From Nostoc cf. edaphicum LEGE 07299 (lineage in GTDB: Bacteria; Cyanobacteriota; Cyanobacteriia; Cyanobacteriales; Nostocaceae): 10,436 nt of DNA. Position numbers and translations under genes: made by a program. Below are positions 7,204 through 10,436 of the stretch, in pieces. The stretch spans positions 1 through 10,436 of the forward strand of contig NZ_JADEXF010000037.1 of assembly GCF_015207245.1 (NCBI RefSeq), in the 5' to 3' direction. Position 1 is the first letter of the stretch, and each line of letters begins with the position of its first letter. Under the pieces are notes generated by a model. The model worked only from the letters and a program-made list of their open reading frames with translations, made no database searches and had not been told where the DNA came from.

Positions 7204-7416
7204 GTTTTAAAACTGGATTTTATACCCAGAATTAAAGTTTTCATATCATGATCCGGCTAATATAGCGGTTCTCAATTGCGTGAAATACAGACCTAACCCC
7301 CAGTCCCTTAAGAGCTAGCGTTGGGAAGTAAGCCTCAAAGCCTCTCTCCTTTTAGGCTACGGTGTACACACAAGTCCTAAAAACCTAGCTTGATAAGATA
7401 CTTTCCTCGTTTTTCC
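7204..7416. other. Intergenic region of degenerate repeats
   Basis: No ORF of note. The stretch around 7288-7375 (CTAACCCCCAG, then GCCTCTCTCCTTTTAGGCTACGGTGTACACAC) has the look of degraded dispersed repeats common between Nostoc-type genes, judged from memory. Bases 7403-7420 contain a short direct duplication, TTCCTCGTT, leading into the multi-hairpin element at 7417. Confidence 0.4.
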
Positions 7417-7523
7417 TCGTTCCCAGTCTCCGACTGGGAATGCATTCATTGAGTCTCTGACTCAATGCCAGACTGGAGGCAGAGCCTCAACGAGGGGTAT
7501 TCCCATGCTCTGCATGGGAACGA
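7417..7523. repeat. Nested multi-hairpin MITE-like element
   Basis: Four hairpins stand in tandem, each with a 3-nt loop: TTCCCAGTC/GACTGGGAA (7420-7440), CATTGAGTC/GACTCAATG (7447-7467), GAGGC/GCCTC (7476-7488) and TTCCCATGC/GCATGGGAA (7500-7520). Three of the stems are perfect 9-mers. The outer ends, TCGTTCCCA (7417-7425) and TGGGAACGA (7515-7523), are inverted repeats of each other, so the whole block can also fold as one large structure. Similar blocks occur, to my knowledge, in many copies in cyanobacterial genomes. No protein is encoded. Confidence 0.75.
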
Positions 7524-7571
7524 ATAGACGAGAGAAAAACCCCTCCCTGGTTGTTGAGCGTAGTCGAAACA

Positions 7572-8252
7572 CTACCCCCTTAAAGAAACTTGTATATCTT
7601 GTAGCTTTGCCACCATTTCTGCACGGGCCGAAACCTTCAATTTCCGAAACATCCTCTTTAAAGCTTGTTTGACAGAATTTTGCGTAATCCAAAGTTTTTC
7701 TCCGATTTCCGCATTCGTTAACCCCTGCGCCACTAACTCGGCAATTTCTAACTCACGCGCTGTTAAAGGACTAACTAACAGGGAATTGGATATTTTGGGT
7801 TTTGTCCGTAGGGTTGCCATTTTTGATGACAAATGAATACATAAAGCGCTCAAGTCAGCTAAATCGTTACCATTAAAGGCAGGATTTCCCTTGTCACGTG
7901 CCAAGTTAAGGGTTCCGACAAGACGACCATCGCAAACAATTGGCCCAGTCATCACGTGTTCGTGGTCGGAACGCGAACAAAAATGCTTCCAGTCTCCTGG
8001 CGATAATAATAACTGTTCGTGGGCGGGAGCATGACGCTCAACCACGTAGCGCCCCACTGGATTGCTCTCTAAGCATACTGCCGGAATGCCTGGAACATTA
8101 ATCTCAGTGGTTGGCTGCTCATCAAGGAGATAAATACCCCAATTTTGCACGCCAAAATGCTCGCTAATTCGATCCGTGAGAGCAAGTCTTATCTCTTGCT
8201 CATTCTGGACATTAGCGATCGCATGAAATACAGCGTGTAGAGAATTAGTCAT
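7572..8252 (-). CDS. GAF-LuxR family transcriptional regulator
   Basis: DNA-binding regulator with an N-terminal GAF-like sensory domain (about residues 5-150) and a C-terminal LuxR-type helix-turn-helix (about 161-220). The HTH reads LTARELEIAELVAQGLTNAEIGEKL, then the recognition helix NSVKQALKRMFRKL and SARAEMVAKL, typical of a cyanobacterial group rather than NarL proteins. No receiver domain is present, so it probably senses a small molecule or redox state through the GAF domain; Cys and His residues around HFCSRSDHEHVMTGPIVCDG are candidates. ATG at 8252 gives 226 aa. A TTG at 8279 would add nine residues but its GAGG is only 1 nt away; neither start has a good Shine-Dalgarno. It is divergent from the DUF3386 gene across about 100 nt. 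On this strand the multi-hairpin repeat lies about 50 nt beyond the stop and could end transcription. Confidence 0.9.
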   Translation of the reverse strand: MTNSLHAVFHAIANVQNEQEIRLALTDRISEHFGVQNWGIYLLDEQPTTEINVPGIPAVCLESNPVGRYVVERHAPAHEQLLLSPGDWKHFCSRSDHEHVMTGPIVCDGRLVGTLNLARDKGNPAFNGNDLADLSALCIHLSSKMATLRTKPKISNSLLVSPLTARELEIAELVAQGLTNAEIGEKLWITQNSVKQALKRMFRKLKVSARAEMVAKLQDIQVSLRG

Positions 8253-8352
8253 AAGTGTACCCAGTTGGGGACTATCCAAGCCTCAACAATTACTTCTATG
8301 CTAATACCAAGGAAACTAAAACGCTAATTACAGTAGCGACTAGGAGAAGCAC
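8253..8352. promoter_or_regulatory. Divergent promoter region
   Basis: This 100-bp gap must hold the promoters of both the LuxR-type regulator (leftward) and the DUF3386 gene (rightward). AGGAG at 8342-8346 is the Shine-Dalgarno of the right-hand gene. A TATGCT at 8297-8302 could be a -10 for it, but no -35 at proper spacing is visible. I found no convincing inverted repeat for the regulator. Confidence 0.4.
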
Positions 8353-9009
8353 ATGACAGTTACACAACTCTCTGCTCAGGAACTTTTCCGGGCTGCTTAT
8401 GAAAACCGCTATACTTGGGACAAGAATTTCCCTGGTTATACTGCAAATATTACCTATAAGCATGATGATAAAGTGTTTACAGGCAAAGTTATCATCACTG
8501 CCAATCTCAAAGCCGAAGTTTTGGATGTAGATGATGAGTCAGCCCAGAAAGCAATTCATGGTCAAGCCTGGGAGATAGCAATTCACCGCGTCCGCCGCAG
8601 CTTTGAAGACACCCACAGCGCCAATACCTTTACCTATGGTAAAACTGACGAAACTGGTGCGGTTGAGCTTTTAATGGGTGGTAAGGCTGAAGGCGATAAA
8701 TACAAAGTCCGCAATAATGAAGTATGCCATGTTCACCGTCTAATCCACGGTACTTACGTTACCATTGACACCTTCAGCAGTCATGACACTGGCGAAGGCT
8801 ACCTGTCTCACCGCTATGACTCTGTGTACCATGACCCCAAAACTGGGGAACAAAAAGGCGGTAGAAGCGAATTTATTGATGAATATGAAAAAGTTGGTGA
8901 CTATTTCATCCTAAATCGTCGCGAGATTCGCACCGAAACAGCAGGAGAATTTTCTACTCAGGAATTTATTTTCTCTGACATTAAATTGTTGGAACCTGTT
9001 GCTGCTTAA
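8353..9009 (+). CDS. DUF3386 family protein
   Basis: Soluble 218-residue protein of the DUF3386 family, found in cyanobacteria and photosynthetic eukaryotes; its biochemical role is not established. The N-terminus (SAQELFRAAYENRYTWDKNFPGYTA) is the family signature, followed by a beta-rich body with alternating strands (VFTGKVIITANLKAEVLDV, VCHVHRLIHGTYVTIDTF) and the closing block FILNRREIRTETAGEFSTQEFIFSDIKLL. It has the full family length and no signal peptide or membrane segment, so it is probably cytoplasmic or thylakoid-peripheral. ATG at 8353 has AGGAG at 6-nt spacing, a firm start. It is divergent from the GAF-LuxR gene, which makes it a candidate target of that regulator, and it ends at a HIP1-built terminator. 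Confidence 0.92.
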   Translation: MTVTQLSAQELFRAAYENRYTWDKNFPGYTANITYKHDDKVFTGKVIITANLKAEVLDVDDESAQKAIHGQAWEIAIHRVRRSFEDTHSANTFTYGKTDETGAVELLMGGKAEGDKYKVRNNEVCHVHRLIHGTYVTIDTFSSHDTGEGYLSHRYDSVYHDPKTGEQKGGRSEFIDEYEKVGDYFILNRREIRTETAGEFSTQEFIFSDIKLLEPVAA

Positions 9010-9033
9010 GCTGTATTCTGAAATCGAAAAATT

Positions 9034-9075
9034 AGCGATCGCTTTTGAGTTAAAGGGGCGATCGCTTTTATTTTT
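9034..9075 (+). terminator. Rho-independent terminator built from two HIP1 octamers
   Basis: Two copies of GCGATCGC (9035-9042 and 9058-9065) pair with each other; A9034 and T9066 make the stem 9 bp. The spacer can extend it through G-T pairs. TTTTATTTTT (9066-9075) follows directly. It lies 25 nt after the DUF3386 stop, so it most likely ends that transcript. Confidence 0.8.
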
Positions 9076-9085
9076 AGGGCATTCC

Positions 9086-9116
9086 ATGCGTAGCTGTAGC
9101 CCATCGTAGACATCTC
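9086..9116. repeat. Degenerate copy of a dispersed Nostoc-type repeat
   Basis: ATGCGTAGC, then GTAGCCC and CGTAGACATCTC, follow the pattern of a repeat (GCGTAGC...GCCC..CGTAGACATC) very common between Nostocales genes, recalled from memory. An 11-bp piece of it (GTAGACATCTC) recurs in inverse orientation at 204-214. Confidence 0.5.
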
Positions 9117-9133
9117 TAAATCACGTTAAGATA

Positions 9134-9157
9134 CTTAATTAGGTGTTCCTAATCAAG
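9134..9157. promoter_or_regulatory. Imperfect inverted repeat, candidate operator of the HugZ-like gene
   Basis: CTTAATTAGG (9134-9143) and CCTAATCAAG (9148-9157) form a 10-bp inverted repeat with one mismatch around TGTT. It ends 13 nt before the ATG at 9171, in the promoter or leader. The size and symmetry suit a dimeric repressor such as an Rrf2-, ArsR- or TetR-type protein; I cannot assign the factor. It does not match a Fur box. Confidence 0.5.
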
Positions 9158-9170
9158 CGGTAATCTACTT

Positions 9171-9680
9171 ATGAGTCAACTTGAAAACATTCAAGCTGAG
9201 TACGAAAAGTTTCCTGAAGTATTTGAGAGTGTAATTATTAGCACTGTGAGCGCGCAGTCAATACCCAATGCTAGTTATGCTCCTTTTGTAATGGATGATT
9301 CCAAGAATATCTACATTTACGTCAGTGGTCTTTCGACTCATACCAAAAATCTCTATGCCAATCCTCATGTTAGTGTCTTGTTTATCGAGGATGAAGCTAA
9401 AAGTAATCTAATTTTTGCCCGTCGTCGTTTGAGTTTTGATTGTACGGCAACTTTGATAGAGCGTGAAACTGATAAGTGGAATCAAATTGTTGAGCAATTT
9501 CAAGGGCGGTTTGGTGAAATTATCGAGGTTTTGCGCGGCTTGTCTGACTTTCGGATTTTCCGGCTAATTCCAAATGAAGGTCGTTTTGTAGTTGGTTTTG
9601 GGGGAGCATATCATATTAGTGGTGATAACCTTCATCAACTTGTTCAAATCACAGGAGATGCCGAGAAAAAGCAAGGGTAA
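9171..9680 (+). CDS. HugZ-like heme-utilisation / FMN split-barrel protein
   Basis: Cytoplasmic 169-residue protein of the pyridoxamine-phosphate-oxidase-like split-barrel fold, closest in pattern to HugZ/HutZ heme-utilisation proteins that open the heme ring and release iron. Visible landmarks: SIPNASYAPFVMDD (30-43), IYIYVSGLSTHTKNLYANP (47-65), SVLFIEDE (68-75), ARRRLSFDCTA (83-93), LRGLSDFRIFRL (121-132) and GRFVVGFGGAYHI (137-149). His57 and Asp126 are at positions I expect to match the His/Asp pair important in HutZ, an inference without alignment. The length is complete for the short HugZ type. ATG at 9171 lacks a clear Shine-Dalgarno. It stands alone, with a candidate operator directly upstream; no heme-uptake genes are in the window. 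A flavin-reductase-like or PNPOx-like role is the alternative. Confidence 0.88.
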   Translation: MSQLENIQAEYEKFPEVFESVIISTVSAQSIPNASYAPFVMDDSKNIYIYVSGLSTHTKNLYANPHVSVLFIEDEAKSNLIFARRRLSFDCTATLIERETDKWNQIVEQFQGRFGEIIEVLRGLSDFRIFRLIPNEGRFVVGFGGAYHISGDNLHQLVQITGDAEKKQG

Positions 9681-9758
9681 ATTTGATGAATTATGAATTG
9701 TAAAAATTCAGCACCCAAGAGTCAGAATTTATAATTTAGAAAGAATCAAATGTAATTG

Positions 9759-9845
9759 ATACAGCAAATTTCAAGTTAGTGAGGTACACAATCTAAGTTT
9801 GAAAGTCAGGTATAAAGCCTGTTTTACTTTTGAATTCTGCTGTAT
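9759..9845. repeat. MITE-like inverted-repeat element
   Basis: Arms 9759-9774 (ATACAGCAAATTTCAA) and 9830-9845 are inverted repeats matching at 14 of 16 positions, with a perfect 8-bp outer end (ATACAGCA/TGCTGTAT). Inside, CAGG (9807-9810) pairs with CCTG (9818-9821). The right end, TTGAATTCTGCTGTAT, resembles a sequence often seen between Nostocales genes. The surrounding gap, 9681-9925, is AT-rich with repeated GAATTATGAATTG-type words and no ORF. Confidence 0.5.
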
Positions 9846-9925
9846 AACTATTCAGACAAATGTATTTTGAATCCTGAATTAGTTTGACTGTATGTAAATT
9901 CAACTAAACTAAACTTTTTAATTTT

Positions 9926-10436
9926 ATGCTTCAGTTTCAACCTCCTGGCTTTGGACATAAAGTTATCCATACATCTTTGGGAGCAATGGTTTACTATACC
10001 CAAACGAATGCACCTTGGGCGATTGCTGACACTGAAGATTTACCCCCACTACTATTTCTCCATAACTTCGGTGGGGGAGCGTCTGCTTATGAATGGTCTA
10101 AAGTTTACCCGGCTTTTGCCTCCAATTACCACATTTTAGCCCCCGATTTAATCGGCTGGGGAGAATCGGCCCATCCAGTGCGGGATTATAAAATTAGGGA
10201 TTATCTCAGCACGATCGCAGAGTTTATCATCCAAACTTGTGGTCAGCCGGTAACGGTGGTAGCCTCATCTCTCACAGCTGCTTTTGCTATTCGCCTAGCG
10301 ATTGTTCAACCCAATTTATTCAAAGCACTGTTTTTGGTTTCCCCTTCTGGATTTGATGATTTTGGGCAGGGTGCTGGACGCAGACTTCCGCTTTCGGTAA
10401 TCAATGCGCCTGTGTTGGACAATTTTATTTATATGC
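9926..10436 (+). CDS. Alpha/beta hydrolase, 3' end cut by window edge
   Basis: The first 170 codons of an alpha/beta-hydrolase-fold protein are present, open to the window end. The oxyanion-hole strand reads LLFLHNFGGGASAYEW (42-57), followed by ILAPDLIGWGES (70-81) and the nucleophile elbow VVASSLTAAFAIRLA (111-125), then ALFLVSPSGFDD. The nucleophile is probably Ser115, in an ASSLT elbow instead of the usual G-x-S-x-G. The acid and His of the triad lie beyond the window. No signal peptide is seen, so it is probably cytoplasmic; the substrate cannot be told. ATG at 9926 has no Shine-Dalgarno and follows an AT-rich leader (AACTAAACTAAACTTTTT). It is separated from the HugZ-like gene by 245 nt and a repeat, so it is probably a separate unit. 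Confidence 0.9.
   Translation, partial: MLQFQPPGFGHKVIHTSLGAMVYYTQTNAPWAIADTEDLPPLLFLHNFGGGASAYEWSKVYPAFASNYHILAPDLIGWGESAHPVRDYKIRDYLSTIAEFIIQTCGQPVTVVASSLTAAFAIRLAIVQPNLFKALFLVSPSGFDDFGQGAGRRLPLSVINAPVLDNFIYM

Noticed and set aside
7084..7523. Repeats considered as a CRISPR array
   Set aside because: The units are heptamers without spacers and nested hairpins of differing sequence, with no regular repeat-spacer period and no cas genes nearby.
9951..10139. Plus-strand open frame of 62 codons near the right end
   Set aside because: It is out of frame within the alpha/beta hydrolase gene that starts at 9926 and shows clear family motifs.

Overview
The window looks like a filamentous (probably Nostocales) cyanobacterium. 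At least eleven copies of the HIP1 octamer GCGATCGC occur in 10.4 kb, where about 0.16 would be expected by chance. The intergenic DNA holds a heptanucleotide short tandem repeat and several multi-hairpin repeats of the kind scattered through Nostoc-type genomes. The genes have cyanobacterial character: two large hybrid histidine kinases, a DUF3386 protein, a GAF-LuxR regulator with the SVKQALKRMFRKL recognition helix, and a short Omp85 barrel. No tRNA, rRNA, CRISPR array, transposase or phage gene was seen.

Layout. (1) 226-3778, plus strand: two overlapping genes for a two-component phosphorelay. The first (HisKA-HATPase-REC-REC) appears to have lost its 5' end. The second is REC-PAS-HisKA-HATPase-REC. 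(2) 3779-4596: mostly AT-rich intergenic DNA holding a hairpin, a small TTG-started ORF with a good ribosome-binding site and a signal-like peptide (4173-4349), and a palindromic repeat. (3) 4597-6108, plus: an Omp85/BamA-superfamily outer-membrane barrel with one evident POTRA domain. (4) A strong hairpin separates it from a convergent minus-strand gene (6214-6891) for a membrane-anchored protein of unknown function. Near-identical 15-bp palindromes flank that gene. (5) 6935-7571: a repeat-rich gap with a purine-rich heptamer array, a 12-bp perfect hairpin and a nested multi-hairpin element. (6) 7572-8252, minus: GAF-LuxR regulator, divergent from 8353-9009, a DUF3386 protein. (7) 9171-9680: HugZ-like heme-utilisation/FMN split-barrel protein with a candidate operator just upstream. 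(8) 9926 to the window end: the first 170 codons of an alpha/beta hydrolase.

How the genes relate. The two kinases are translationally coupled and very probably form one signalling unit; the small ORF and the Omp85 gene may be co-oriented by chance. The GAF-LuxR regulator could control the divergent DUF3386 gene, which is inferred only from position. The rest look like independent single-gene units. I see no clear new multi-gene system. The more interesting signals are the kinase truncation at a dispersed-repeat fragment, the unlisted small secreted ORF, the paired palindromes around 6214-6891, and the operator-like repeat before the HugZ-like gene.
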